DNA of 22,182 bases from positions 1 to 22,182 of the forward strand of contig JAICYG010000023.1 of the NCBI GenBank assembly GCA_025934335.1. The letters run 5' to 3'. Below, piece by piece: positions 12,980 to 21,180 of the stretch. Source of the DNA: Thermoleophilia bacterium (lineage in GTDB: Bacteria > Actinomycetota > Thermoleophilia > Gaiellales > Gaiellaceae). The notes beneath the pieces are model-generated. The model was given only the letters and a program-made list of their open reading frames with translations. It had not been told where the DNA came from and did no database searches. Both the position numbers and the translations under genes were made by a program. Position 1 is the first letter of the stretch. Each line of letters begins with the position of its first letter.

Positions 12980-14065
12980 GTGCAGCGCTACGACGTGCTC
13001 GTGGTCGGCGGCGGGCCTGCCGGATCGACCACGGCGATCCGGCTCGCGGAGGGCGGAGCGCGTGTCCTCCTCGTCGACAAGGCGATTTTCCCGCGGGACA
13101 AGCCGTGCGGCGGCGGCCTCACCACGCGCGCCTTCGCGCAGTGCCCGGTCGACCCGACGCCGGTCGTCGAGGACGAGGTCGACGTCGTCGAGCTGCGCTT
13201 CCGCTTCGGAGACTCGGTCGTCCGCCAGGCGTCGTCGCCGGTGATCCGGATGACGCAGCGCCGTTGGCTCGACGCGTTCCTGCTCGCTGCGGCGCGCGAA
13301 CGCGGTGTCGAGGTGCGCGAGGGGACGACGATCGACACTGCTACTGCTCCGGCCGACGTGATCGTCGGCGCCGACGGCGCAAACGGGACGACGGCGAAGT
13401 CGGTCGGCCTCGGCGGCGGCATCGTGCAGGGCGTTGCGTACGAGGGCAACGTGCCCTACGGAACCGTGGCCCGGGAGCGGTACGCGCACCGCGCGGTCGT
13501 CGAGCTCGCCGACATTCCGGGCGGCTACGGCTGGGTGTTCCCGAAGGGTGACCACGTGAACGTCGGCGTCGGCGCCTGGCAGGAGGAGGGGCCTCGCATC
13601 CGGGAGCACCTCGCGCGCGTGTGCAACGCGCACGGGCTCGACCCGTCGCAGCTCGACGCGCTGCGTGGGCACAGGCTGCCGCTGCGCCGCGCCGCGACGC
13701 GCCTCGCGAACGAGCGGGCGCTGCTCGTCGGCGACGCAGCCGGGCTGATCGACCCCGTCTCGGGCGACGGGATGTACGAGTGCTTCGTCTCGTCGCGGCT
13801 CGCCGCGGAGGCGATCCTCGCCGGCACGCTCGCCGCCTATCCAGCCAAGCTCGACGCCGCGCTCGGGCGTCTGCACGGCGCGTCATGGAAGCTGAAGCGC
13901 GCCCTCGACCGCTGGCCGCGCGCGAGCTGGCGCGTCGCGCGAACGCGGCTCCTCTGGGGCTCTGTCGAGCGGCTCCTGCTCGGCGACGTCGGGTCACCCG
14001 GCGAGGTGACGGGTGCCGCGCGCGTGCCGCTGCGGGTGCTGGACGCGCTCGCGCGGATCCCGTGA
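12980..14065 (+). CDS. Geranylgeranyl reductase-family FAD-dependent oxidoreductase
   Basis: The protein is 361 aa from GTG 12980. The N-terminus has a Rossmann FAD motif G-G-G-P-A-G at 10-15, ending with the acidic residue of 'LLVDK'. Next come 'FPRDKPCGGGLT' (38-48), the P-x-K-x-C-G-G signature of geranylgeranyl reductases, then 'DVIVGADGANG' (about 124-135) and the second FAD motif 'LLVGDAAGLIDPVSGDGM' (about 249-266). Family members reduce isoprenoid chains (menaquinone, lipid tails, chlorophyll side chain) at the membrane face using FAD. Length is slightly short but complete. No isoprenoid or quinone gene is nearby, so the substrate cannot be named. A 29-base gap separates it from the next same-strand gene. 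Confidence 0.85.
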   Translation: MQRYDVLVVGGGPAGSTTAIRLAEGGARVLLVDKAIFPRDKPCGGGLTTRAFAQCPVDPTPVVEDEVDVVELRFRFGDSVVRQASSPVIRMTQRRWLDAFLLAAARERGVEVREGTTIDTATAPADVIVGADGANGTTAKSVGLGGGIVQGVAYEGNVPYGTVARERYAHRAVVELADIPGGYGWVFPKGDHVNVGVGAWQEEGPRIREHLARVCNAHGLDPSQLDALRGHRLPLRRAATRLANERALLVGDAAGLIDPVSGDGMYECFVSSRLAAEAILAGTLAAYPAKLDAALGRLHGASWKLKRALDRWPRASWRVARTRLLWGSVERLLLGDVGSPGEVTGAARVPLRVLDALARIP

Positions 14066-14094
14066 ACGGCTGATCGCTGCGGCATCATGAGCCT

Positions 14095-15699
14095 GTGACG
14101 CGGGTCGCAGCGGCGCTCCTCGCTCTGGTCGCGACGCTCGTCGCGTCCGCCGTCGCGCGCGCCGACACCGCGCCTGCTCCTTGCGTCGCCGCAGGCCTCG
14201 TCGCGATCGTGCAGCCGAACGCGACGGCGGCGGTCACGCTCGGCCCCGCGGTCTCCGCCGCGACGAAGCAGGGGACGGCGGCGCCGACGTTCCACGATGC
14301 GCAGTACGGCGTCGATCTGACGACCGCGGCCGCAGGCGCGGCCGGCTGCGTGGCGGCCGGCGCTCCCGGCGGCACCCATGCCGCCGCCGCGGCGTGGACA
14401 GTGCTCAGCGGCGCGCTTCGCGGCAGCGCGCTCACCGCAGACCTCGTCCCGGCCGACGGCGACGGCTCGGGCTGGCACCTGCGCACGAAGCTGCCCGGCC
14501 TCGAGATCGACGGCACCGCGACCGAAGCGGTCGCCGGCGCGACGGCACCGGTTGGCGACTGGGGCGAGCTCACCGTCGACGGGCAGGTCGACCTGCCGCG
14601 GCTCGCACCGCTTCGCCACTGGGCGGCCGCGCTCTCGCTGCGCCTCGTGAAGGCGCACGCCGGGCTTCCGGCGGGCACGCTCCTCCTCGTCGGGTACGCG
14701 GCGGCGAACCGAGCGCCCGCCCCACCGCCGAAGCCGGTCACGACGACCACGGCCCCCACCACGACCGCGCCGCCGCCGACGACCACGCAGGCGACGACGA
14801 CAGCGCCCGCCGCGACGCCGCCGAAGCCGAAGCCGAGACCGAAACACGCGAAGCCGAAGCCGCACAAGCACTTGAAGGCGAGGACGAAGGCGAAGAGGAA
14901 GCCGAAGCCGAAGCGGCCCCGCGTCGGCGAGCCGCTGGCGACGGTGCCGCCGCTCCAGGTGAGCGGCGACGTCTTCCCGGTCGCGGGTGGTGCCGACTGG
15001 GGCGACACCTACGGCGGCGCGCGCTCCGATGTCGCGGGCGGGTGGCACCACGGCGACGACCTGTTCGCACCGCTCGGCACGCCGGTCGTCGCGGTCGCCG
15101 ACGGCACCGTCTTCGCGGTCGGCTGGAACGAGGTCGGCGGCTGGCGGCTCTGGCTCCGCGACGACGCCGGCAACTCCTTCTACTACGCCCACCTCTCCGG
15201 CTACACGCGGCTCGCGCGAGACAACGGCGAGGTGCGTCGCGGCGACGTGCTCGGCTTCGTCGGCAATACCGGCGACGCGTTCACCACGGACTCGCACCTC
15301 CACTTCGAGGTGCACCCGAACGCGACCCTGTACCTCGGCTACGACGGCGCGGTCGATCCGACGAGCTACCTCCGCTCCTGGCCGCTTCCGGGCCGCGTGC
15401 ACGTGCTGCCGCCGGTGCGCCTACCGGGCGTCGCGCCGACCGGCTTCGGCGCGCTCGCCGACTTCCGCAAGCTGCTCGCGGTGCACCCGATGCCGAAGCC
15501 GAAGACGCCCGCCGGGGACGAGGAGGACGAGCCGCCCTCAGCCTCCGCGCAGCGCCCCGCGCAGGCCGCCCTCGTGGGCGCGCGCGCCGACCGCGCGGCG
15601 AGCGGCGGCGACGGGCCTCTGCCGGTCGTCTTCGCGATCGTCCTCCTCGCCTGCGGGTTCGGCGCGGTCGCGCATGCGGCCCGCGTCGGACGCACCTGA
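14095..15699 (+). CDS. Secreted M23-family (LytM) peptidoglycan peptidase-like protein
   Basis: The protein is 534 aa from GTG 14095. A signal peptide covers about residues 1-23 (A-R-A|D cleavage). A roughly 180-residue N-terminal domain of unknown family follows, then a Thr/Pro-rich and Lys/Pro-rich linker (about 208-280) that could thread or bind the wall. The LytM domain (about 290-425) carries H318-x-G-x-D322 and H401-L-H403, the zinc ligands of M23 metallopeptidases; 'YYAHLSGY' supplies the other conserved His. The C-terminus has an acidic/Ala-rich stretch and a final membrane helix ('VVFAIVLLACGFGAVAH') that may tether it. It likely cleaves peptide cross-bridges or acts as a wall-binding activator. 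It stands between the flavoprotein gene and a small membrane protein gene. Confidence 0.93.
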   Translation: MTRVAAALLALVATLVASAVARADTAPAPCVAAGLVAIVQPNATAAVTLGPAVSAATKQGTAAPTFHDAQYGVDLTTAAAGAAGCVAAGAPGGTHAAAAAWTVLSGALRGSALTADLVPADGDGSGWHLRTKLPGLEIDGTATEAVAGATAPVGDWGELTVDGQVDLPRLAPLRHWAAALSLRLVKAHAGLPAGTLLLVGYAAANRAPAPPPKPVTTTTAPTTTAPPPTTTQATTTAPAATPPKPKPRPKHAKPKPHKHLKARTKAKRKPKPKRPRVGEPLATVPPLQVSGDVFPVAGGADWGDTYGGARSDVAGGWHHGDDLFAPLGTPVVAVADGTVFAVGWNEVGGWRLWLRDDAGNSFYYAHLSGYTRLARDNGEVRRGDVLGFVGNTGDAFTTDSHLHFEVHPNATLYLGYDGAVDPTSYLRSWPLPGRVHVLPPVRLPGVAPTGFGALADFRKLLAVHPMPKPKTPAGDEEDEPPSASAQRPAQAALVGARADRAASGGDGPLPVVFAIVLLACGFGAVAHAARVGRT

Positions 15700-15744
15700 A
15701 CGGGGCATAGGCACCGTCCTCCGTCGCGTCTACTCTCGGTAGAC

Positions 15745-16032
15745 ATGCGTCGTCTCATCGACATGGTCTTGATCGCAGGGATCCTCGTCGCGGTCGGCTT
15801 CGGCGCCTACGAGCTCGGCACGCGCGTCGACTCGACGTCGAACAACCTCGCGAAGCACGACTCGGAGCTGAACCAGAAGGTGTACCGCCCGTCGAACCCG
15901 AAGGGGCCGTCGCGGCACACGATCGAGCTCGTCGGGATCGCCGTCGGCGGTGCCCTCGGCGTGATGATCCTCGTCTCGTTCTCGGGCGCGCTGCTCCGCA
16001 CCCGCCGCAGGCAGCACTGGCGCCACACCTGA
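15745..16032 (+). CDS. Small two-helix membrane protein, unknown function
   Basis: The protein is 95 aa from ATG 15745. One hydrophobic helix lies at about 6-24 ('MVLIAGILVAVGFGAYEL') and a second at about 62-84 ('LVGIAVGGALGVMILVSF'), joined by a polar loop of about 35 residues; a basic tail ends the protein. No motif is recognisable. TCTACTCTCGGTAG just upstream (15729-15742) has no ribosome site, so translation may be leaderless. It may be a membrane accessory protein of the M23 gene, 45 bases upstream on the same strand, but nothing in the sequence proves this. Confidence 0.7.
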   Translation: MRRLIDMVLIAGILVAVGFGAYELGTRVDSTSNNLAKHDSELNQKVYRPSNPKGPSRHTIELVGIAVGGALGVMILVSFSGALLRTRRRQHWRHT

Positions 16033-16035
16033 TCA

Positions 16036-16103
16036 CCCTCGTTCGAGGGACGTGCCTCGGCGCCCGGTCCGCCGAAAAGGTGGGGAGGCGAATCGGGTGG
16101 ACC
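16036..16103 (+). other. Two hairpins in the leader of the MshEN gene
   Basis: CCCTCG-TT-CGAGGG at 16036-16049 is a perfect inverted repeat placed four bases after the small membrane gene. A second stem pairs GGTCCGCC (16066-16073) with GGTGGACC (16096-16103), eight pairs including one G-T, around a 22-base purine-rich loop that contains GGTGGGGAGG. No T-tract follows either. They may be a weak terminator plus a translational control element. I could not match them to a known riboswitch. Confidence 0.35.
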
Positions 16104-16128
16104 AAAGGCGACGGTGGAGGATCAGCGA

Positions 16129-17010
16129 GTGAGCTCGGAAGCACTTGCCGGGGCGGAAGCCCTAACGCGCGTACCCCTCGGTCAGCTGCTCATCCAGGGC
16201 GGCTTCCTGACGCAGGTCCAGCTCGACGACGCGCTCTACGAGGGCAGCCGCACCGGCGAGCGCCTCGGCGAGGTCGTCGTCCGGCGAGGTCTCGCGACCG
16301 AGGACGACGTCGCGAAGCTGCTCGCCGAGCAGTGGGACCTCGAGTACGTCGAGCGCTCCGCGATCTGGTTCGACGGTAACGCGCTGGCGCGGCTCTCGCG
16401 CGAGGACGCCCAGCGGCTCGAGGCCCTGCCCACGCGCATCGAGGGCGGCCACGTCGTCGTCGCGGTCGCCGAGCCGACCGAGCAGCGCCTCGAGGCGCTG
16501 CGCGAGCTGATCGGCCCGGAGACCGTTGTCATCGTCGTCCCGAAGTCGGCGCTCGACGCCGGGCTGCGCAGCGACCTGCTGCGGAGCGCCCGCGGCCAGT
16601 TCTCGCCGTCCGACGGCATCGCCGAACAGGTTGAGGCCGAGCACGACACCGAGCTCGAGACCGACGAAGACGCCGAGCTCGAGTTTCCCCCGGCGGCCGA
16701 GGAGGACGACGAAGAGGTCGTCCTCGCAGCCGTCACCCCACTTCCCGTACAACGAGCGGAGGAGGTCGAGATGGACACGACCATGGATTCCGACGCGGTC
16801 GCCCTCCTCGCAGACGAGGCGGAGGCGGTTGCGGAGCGGCTCGCTGCCCAGGCGGCGGCCGTGCGCCAGCAGCAGACCGAGCTGCGCGAGCGGTCGGATG
16901 CATACGAGTCGCGGATTCAGGAGCTCGAGGAGACGCTCGAGCGTCGCGACGAGCAGCTTGCGCGCGTTCGGTCGCAGCTCACCGAGCTGCTCGGATCGTT
17001 CGACGACTGA
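16129..17010 (+). CDS. Stand-alone MshEN c-di-GMP-binding domain with C-terminal coiled coil
   Basis: The protein is 293 aa from GTG 16129, placed eight bases after TGGAGG (16115-16120). GTG 16114 would add five residues. Residues about 16-68 are an MshEN (T2SSE_N) domain. A 24-residue block beginning P-L-G-Q-L-L-I-x-x-G and a second beginning R-L-G-E-V-V-V-x-x-G and ending L-L-A-E-Q are separated by exactly five residues (S-R-T-G-E). This is the paired motif that binds c-di-GMP in the MshE ATPase; the first block has Pro for Arg. The second half of the domain runs to about residue 150. No ATPase follows. Instead there is a strongly acidic linker (about 165-210) and a coiled coil (about 225-290, 'ESRIQELEETLERRDEQLA'). 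It is probably a c-di-GMP adaptor acting on pili or another machine, which is inference. Confidence 0.85.
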   Translation: MSSEALAGAEALTRVPLGQLLIQGGFLTQVQLDDALYEGSRTGERLGEVVVRRGLATEDDVAKLLAEQWDLEYVERSAIWFDGNALARLSREDAQRLEALPTRIEGGHVVVAVAEPTEQRLEALRELIGPETVVIVVPKSALDAGLRSDLLRSARGQFSPSDGIAEQVEAEHDTELETDEDAELEFPPAAEEDDEEVVLAAVTPLPVQRAEEVEMDTTMDSDAVALLADEAEAVAERLAAQAAAVRQQQTELRERSDAYESRIQELEETLERRDEQLARVRSQLTELLGSFDD

Positions 17011-17016
17011 CGAGGG

Positions 17017-18075
17017 CTAGGAGACGGTGACGCGGACGCGCTGCACGGCGTTGTTCGCGTAGCCGCCGACGTTCCAGGCCGGTGCGAGCGGCTGCTCGTT
17101 GCCGGCGGCGTCGCGCGCCCGGCAGGCGAGTTCATGCTCACCGGGCGCGGCCTCCCAGGCGAACGTCCAGCGCCGCCACGCCCAGCGCCCGAGGTCGGGC
17201 GGCTCGAGCCGTGCCGATGACCACGTCACGCCGCCGTCGGTGCTCACCTCGACATCCTCGACGTCGCCGTGCCCCGACCAGGCGCGGCCCTCGATCGTCA
17301 CCTTCCCGGCGGCAAGCGTGCGGTCGCGCGACATGAACTCGGGGATGCCCGGCGGCACCATCAGCGCGCGCGGGAGGATGCGTTCGACAGGCGTGCCCTC
17401 CTCGTCGTCGCTCGTACGCATGCGGTAGCCGCGCGCCTGCTGGTAGCCCGTGAAGGGCTCGGCGGTGACGGTGATCCGCGCCACCCACTTCACGTTCGTC
17501 ATCCCGTACCAGCCGGGGACGAGCAGCCGGAGCGGATGGCCGTGCTGCGGCGGCAGCGGGCCGTCGTTCAGCGCGTAGGCGAGCAGCACGTCCTCCTCGT
17601 GCGCCGAGGCGAGCGTGATGCTGCGCCGGTAGTCCTGCTCCTCGCCGCCTTCGATGCCGCGATCGAGCCCGGTGAAGACGACCTCGACCGCGCGCTCGCT
17701 CGGGCGGGCGAGCGCGAGCACGTCGCGCAGCCGTGCCCCGCGCCAGCGGCCCGTGCCGACCGCCTCCTGGAGCCAGGGCTGGCTGACCGGCCTCGGCTCG
17801 AACCGCGCGCGGCCGTTGCCGGCGCACTCGAAGGTCGCGACGACCTCATGTGCCGGCAGCGCGCGAAGCTCGTCGAGCGAGAGCTCGACCGGTGCCTCGA
17901 CCTCGCCGTCGACTCCGAGCCGCCATGCCTCCTCGTCGACGACCGGGACGTCGTAGTGGACGAGCAGGTAGTGGAGCCCGACGGGCGTCACAGGCCAGCG
18001 CAGCGCCTCGAGCGGCATCCCGTGGTTACGCGTCGCGAGCTGGAGCTCCTCGACGCTGATCGGCGCCATGTCCAT
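17017..18075 (-). CDS. Sulfite oxidase-like molybdopterin oxidoreductase
   Basis: The protein is 352 aa from ATG 18075 (ATG 18069 also possible). The N-terminal Mo-cofactor domain includes 'FECAGNGR' (about 82-89), whose Cys is the molybdenum ligand in the sulfite oxidase family, and 'GHPLRLLVPGWYGMTNVKWV', a family signature. The C-terminal part (about 255-350) is the Mo-co dimerisation domain with 'VEVSTDGGVTW' and 'ACRARDAAGNEQP'. No Tat signal is present, so it should be cytoplasmic, unlike most YedY/SorA enzymes. No heme or flavin domain is fused. It may oxidise sulfite or reduce a small S/N-oxide; the substrate is not evident. It is convergent with the MshEN gene (6-base gap) and upstream of nothing obviously related. 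Confidence 0.9.
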   Translation of the reverse strand: MDMAPISVEELQLATRNHGMPLEALRWPVTPVGLHYLLVHYDVPVVDEEAWRLGVDGEVEAPVELSLDELRALPAHEVVATFECAGNGRARFEPRPVSQPWLQEAVGTGRWRGARLRDVLALARPSERAVEVVFTGLDRGIEGGEEQDYRRSITLASAHEEDVLLAYALNDGPLPPQHGHPLRLLVPGWYGMTNVKWVARITVTAEPFTGYQQARGYRMRTSDDEEGTPVERILPRALMVPPGIPEFMSRDRTLAAGKVTIEGRAWSGHGDVEDVEVSTDGGVTWSSARLEPPDLGRWAWRRWTFAWEAAPGEHELACRARDAAGNEQPLAPAWNVGGYANNAVQRVRVTVS

Positions 18076-18087
18076 CGCCGGATTCTG

Positions 18088-18339
18088 TCAGCGGCGCCGC
18101 AGCAGGCGAAGGAGGCGGAGGCCGAGACCCGCGACGAGCGGTGCGCGGCGGCCGAGATCCTCGCGATCCTCGCGGTCGAAGGCGCGTGCGTAGCGCATCG
18201 CCTCAGCCGCCGACCCGTACGTCTTCTCGCCACCGGCCGCCTCGCAGCGCTCGCAGGCCCAGCGCATCGTCGCGCCGTCGGCGGCGAAGCGGTAGCGGTG
18301 CCCGAAGAGGCGGCAGGCGAGCGGCACGTTGTCGCACAT
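18088..18339 (-). CDS. Small Cys/His protein, possible zinc ribbon
   Basis: The protein is 83 aa from ATG 18339. The same frame is open further upstream, but that stretch is antisense to the transporter gene. The N-terminal half has C-x6-C, 'FGH', then 'WACERCE', giving Cys/His groups that could bind zinc. The middle reads 'GGEKTYGSAAEAMRYA', then 'FDREDREDLGRRAPL', and a basic Leu/Arg tail follows. I recall similar short proteins in Thermoleophilia but know no function. It lies 12 bases upstream of the sulfite oxidase-like gene on the same strand, so the two may be co-transcribed, and head-to-head with the MFS gene starting 35 bases away. Confidence 0.7.
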   Translation of the reverse strand: MCDNVPLACRLFGHRYRFAADGATMRWACERCEAAGGEKTYGSAAEAMRYARAFDREDREDLGRRAPLVAGLGLRLLRLLRRR

Positions 18340-18373
18340 GATTACGCGCCGCGGCCACGGGTATCGACGCGCG

Positions 18374-20194
18374 GTGAGCGTTCGGACGGGCGTCATCGAG
18401 ACGAACATCCCCGGCCGTCTCGATCGCTTGCCGTGGTCGCGCTTCCACTGGATGGTCGTGGTCGGCCTCGGCACCGTCTGGATCCTCGACGGCCTCGAGG
18501 TGACGATCGTCGGCTCGATCGCGTCGCGGCTGACCGAGAAGGGGAGCGGCATCTCGATCGGGCCGAGCGGCATCGGCGTCGCCGCCGCCATCTACGTCGC
18601 CGGTGCGTGCGTCGGCGCGCTCTTCTTCGGGCAGCTGACCGACCGCTTCGGGCGCAAGAAGCTCTTCATCCTGACGCTGGCGGTCTACATCGCCGCCACC
18701 GTCGCGACGGCGTTCGCCTGGGCCCCCTGGTACTTCTACCTCTGCCGGTTCTTCACCGGCGCCGGGATCGGCGGCGAGTACTCGGCGATCAACTCCGCGA
18801 TCGACGAGCTCATCCCCGCGCGGGTGCGCGGCCGCGTCGACCTGATCATCAACGGCTCGTACTGGGTCGGTTCGGCGGCCGGCTCCGCACTCGCGCTCTT
18901 CCTGCTCAGCTCGGTGTTCCCGAAGGACATCGGCTGGCGGATCGCGTTCGCGCTCGGCGCGGTGCTCGGGCTGACGATCATGCTCGTCCGCCGCCACGTG
19001 CCGGAGAGCCCGCGCTGGCTCTTCATCCACGGGAAGGAGGACGAGGCCGAGCGAATCGTCAGCGACATCGAGCAGGCGGTCGAGCGCGAGGAGGGGGAGA
19101 AGCTCGAAGACGTCGAGGACACGATCAAGGTGCGCCAGCGCGAGGTGATCCCGTTCCGGTCGATCGGACACACCGCGTTCAAGCTCTACCCGCGACGCGC
19201 CGTGCTCGGAATCGCGCTGTTCGTCGGGCAGGCGTTTCTCTACAACGGCGTCACCTTCAACCTCGGCGACTTCTACAGCACGTTCTACGGCGTCTCGTCG
19301 TCGTTCGTCCCGGTCTTCATCATCGTCTTCGCGGTCGGCAACTTCCTCGGGCCGTTCCTGCTCGGCCGGCTGTTCGACACCGTTGGCCGGATCCCGATGA
19401 TCGCCGGCACCTATCTCGGCTCGGCCGCCGTCGCGGCGGTGCTCGCGTTCCTCTTCCTCGGCAAGACGCTGCACTCTCCGTGGGCGTTCCAGGCGTTCAT
19501 CTTCGCGACGTTCTTCCTCGCGTCCGCCGGCGCGAGCGCCGCGTACCTGACCGTGAGCGAGATCTTCCCGATGGAGACGCGTGCGCTCGCGATCGCGTTC
19601 TTCTATGCGATCGGCACCGGCCTCGGCGGCATCATCGGCCCGTTGCTCTTCGGCCGGTTGATCGCGACGAACAGCCGCGGCTGGATGGCCGTCGCGTTCC
19701 TGATCGGCGCGGGCGTGATGGCGCTCGGCGGCATCGCCGAGCTGTTCCTCGGCGTTAAGGCGGAGCAGGCGCCGCTCGAGGACATCGCCAAGCCGCTCAC
19801 CGCCGAGGAGGCGGAAGAGGGCGGGCTGCCGGGCGAAGAAGGGGAGGAAGGCGAGGAGAGTGAGGACGAGCGGCGCTGGCGCGAGCGGGAGGAGCGGGAC
19901 CGCTCGCCGCGGCTCCGGCCGGGACCGGGTACGGGCGGGACGTTCTACTCGCCCGGGATGGTCGGCACCGCCGGTGCGACCCGGCGCGCGCATCCGTCGC
20001 TCCGCGACCGCGAGATCGACGCGATCGCGGCCGCGCTCGACGAGGGCGGGCCGATGCGGATCAGGGAGCTCGAGACGAGGACGCGCGGCCGGCGCTGGGG
20101 GCCCGGGCGGTTCGACTCCGCGCTCGCGATCGCGGTTCGCGAAGGGCGCGCGCGGCGCCTCTCGCGTACGACCGTCGGTCCGCCGCGGGACTGA
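18374..20194 (+). CDS. MFS sugar-porter-type transporter with C-terminal winged-helix-like domain
   Basis: The protein is 606 aa from GTG 18374. ATG 18338 is in frame, but would run into the start of the divergent small gene. Twelve membrane helices occupy about residues 25-455. Signatures include 'GQLTDRFGRKK' (loop 2-3), 'GAGIGGEYSAINSAIDEL' (helix 5), 'PESPRWLF' (end of helix 6) and 'SEIFPMETRA' (loop 10-11), as in the sugar porter/aromatic acid family. After the last helix comes an acidic, disordered linker (about 465-510), then a roughly 65-residue basic C-terminal domain. This begins 'LRDREIDAIAAAL' and ends with a probable wing ('REGRARRLSRTT'), resembling a small winged-helix DNA-binding domain. 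The substrate is unknown; the fusion is the odd feature. Confidence 0.93.
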   Translation: MSVRTGVIETNIPGRLDRLPWSRFHWMVVVGLGTVWILDGLEVTIVGSIASRLTEKGSGISIGPSGIGVAAAIYVAGACVGALFFGQLTDRFGRKKLFILTLAVYIAATVATAFAWAPWYFYLCRFFTGAGIGGEYSAINSAIDELIPARVRGRVDLIINGSYWVGSAAGSALALFLLSSVFPKDIGWRIAFALGAVLGLTIMLVRRHVPESPRWLFIHGKEDEAERIVSDIEQAVEREEGEKLEDVEDTIKVRQREVIPFRSIGHTAFKLYPRRAVLGIALFVGQAFLYNGVTFNLGDFYSTFYGVSSSFVPVFIIVFAVGNFLGPFLLGRLFDTVGRIPMIAGTYLGSAAVAAVLAFLFLGKTLHSPWAFQAFIFATFFLASAGASAAYLTVSEIFPMETRALAIAFFYAIGTGLGGIIGPLLFGRLIATNSRGWMAVAFLIGAGVMALGGIAELFLGVKAEQAPLEDIAKPLTAEEAEEGGLPGEEGEEGEESEDERRWREREERDRSPRLRPGPGTGGTFYSPGMVGTAGATRRAHPSLRDREIDAIAAALDEGGPMRIRELETRTRGRRWGPGRFDSALAIAVREGRARRLSRTTVGPPRD

Positions 20195-20198
20195 CGGG

Positions 20199-21071
20199 CT
20201 ACCGTGCGGCGGCGAGCGTCTTCAGCTGGCGCCCGCTCGTCTCGCCGTACTCCCAGAGGGAGACGCCGACCTCGTTCCGCGACGCGTGCAGGAACGCGCG
20301 CAGCTCGGCGAGCGACGCGCGTCGTGCCTCGCCGCCGATCGGGTGCACCGGGAAGCGCGAGTCGCCGGCGAGACTGCGGACGAGTCGGATGTCGGCGGCG
20401 GTGTACGCCGCCACGCGGCGGGCGCCGCGGGTGCGCGCGGTGAAGTACTCCATCGGCAGGAAGATGTCGACGCTGCGCGCAAGCGTTCGGAACGGGTAAC
20501 CCCTCCAGTAGGTGGCGCCGACGGGGTCGATGGTGATCGCGCCGAGCGCGAGCTTCCGTGGGAGCGCGACCCGCACGGCGCGTGCCACCGCGACGGCGCG
20601 CGCCGTGCGGGCGCGAAGCGAGCGCACCTTCGTCGACTCGATGTCGAGCGCGAAGGCATCGAACCCTTCGCCCTCCGGCGAGCGGAACCGCGCGCCCTGG
20701 AGTGAACGCCGGATATCGGCGCGCGGCGAGACGAACGACGGCAGGTACCAGCCGACGACGTCGATCCCGGCGCGGTGCGCCGCGTTCAGGAAGCGCGCGG
20801 TTGCGACCGGGTGCGCAACACCGGAGCGCTGTCGGTCGTTCGACGTCTCGAGGAAGAGCGTATGGATCCCGTGGGCACGCAGCCGCTCGACAACGGCCTC
20901 CGGGTGGCGGAGCGCCGCGGTGTCGTAGATCGAGACCCACGTCCCGGCGCCGCGGAAGGGCGCAAGCGAGCGCCCGCCGGAGGCGTACGTCGCCGCAACG
21001 AAGACGACGAGGAGGGTAAAGACGATCGTCAGCGCAGCGACGGCGACGATCAGCGGGGTGAGGCGCCGCAT
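20199..21071 (-). CDS. Membrane-anchored glycoside-hydrolase-like (TIM-barrel) protein
   Basis: The protein is 290 aa from ATG 21071; ATG 21125 gives 18 more residues with no conserved look. One membrane helix (about 6-28, 'LIVAVAALTIVFTLLVVF') anchors it with the rest outside the cell. The body has strand/helix alternation of a TIM barrel: 'GTWVSIYD', 'GIHTLFLETS', 'GIDVVGWYLPSF', 'GFDAFALDIES', 'LGAITID', 'DIFLPMEYF' and 'EVGVSLWEY'. The acidic residues at strand ends (for example D-I-E in 'ALDIES' and M-E-Y-F) are where glycosidases keep catalytic groups. I cannot name the family or substrate; wall or exopolysaccharide sugars are plausible. It is convergent with the MFS gene at a 4-base gap. 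Confidence 0.75.
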   Translation of the reverse strand: MRRLTPLIVAVAALTIVFTLLVVFVAATYASGGRSLAPFRGAGTWVSIYDTAALRHPEAVVERLRAHGIHTLFLETSNDRQRSGVAHPVATARFLNAAHRAGIDVVGWYLPSFVSPRADIRRSLQGARFRSPEGEGFDAFALDIESTKVRSLRARTARAVAVARAVRVALPRKLALGAITIDPVGATYWRGYPFRTLARSVDIFLPMEYFTARTRGARRVAAYTAADIRLVRSLAGDSRFPVHPIGGEARRASLAELRAFLHASRNEVGVSLWEYGETSGRQLKTLAAAR

Positions 21072-21180
21072 GGGCCAGCCATGGTTCCGCGAGGGCCCCG
21101 CATCCGCCAGGTTCGCGAGACCCATCTTCGGCCCCCCGCGGTCCTAGCGGGCGGCCTGTGGAGGGTTTGTCACACTTCCG

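Noticed and set aside
11834..13876. A 680-aa minus-strand open frame crossing a tRNA
   Set aside because: It runs through the tRNA-Tyr and antisense to the flavoprotein gene; not credible as coding.
17269..19758. An 829-aa plus-strand open frame
   Set aside because: It spans the antisense of the sulfite oxidase-like gene and another frame of the MFS gene; no motif is present.
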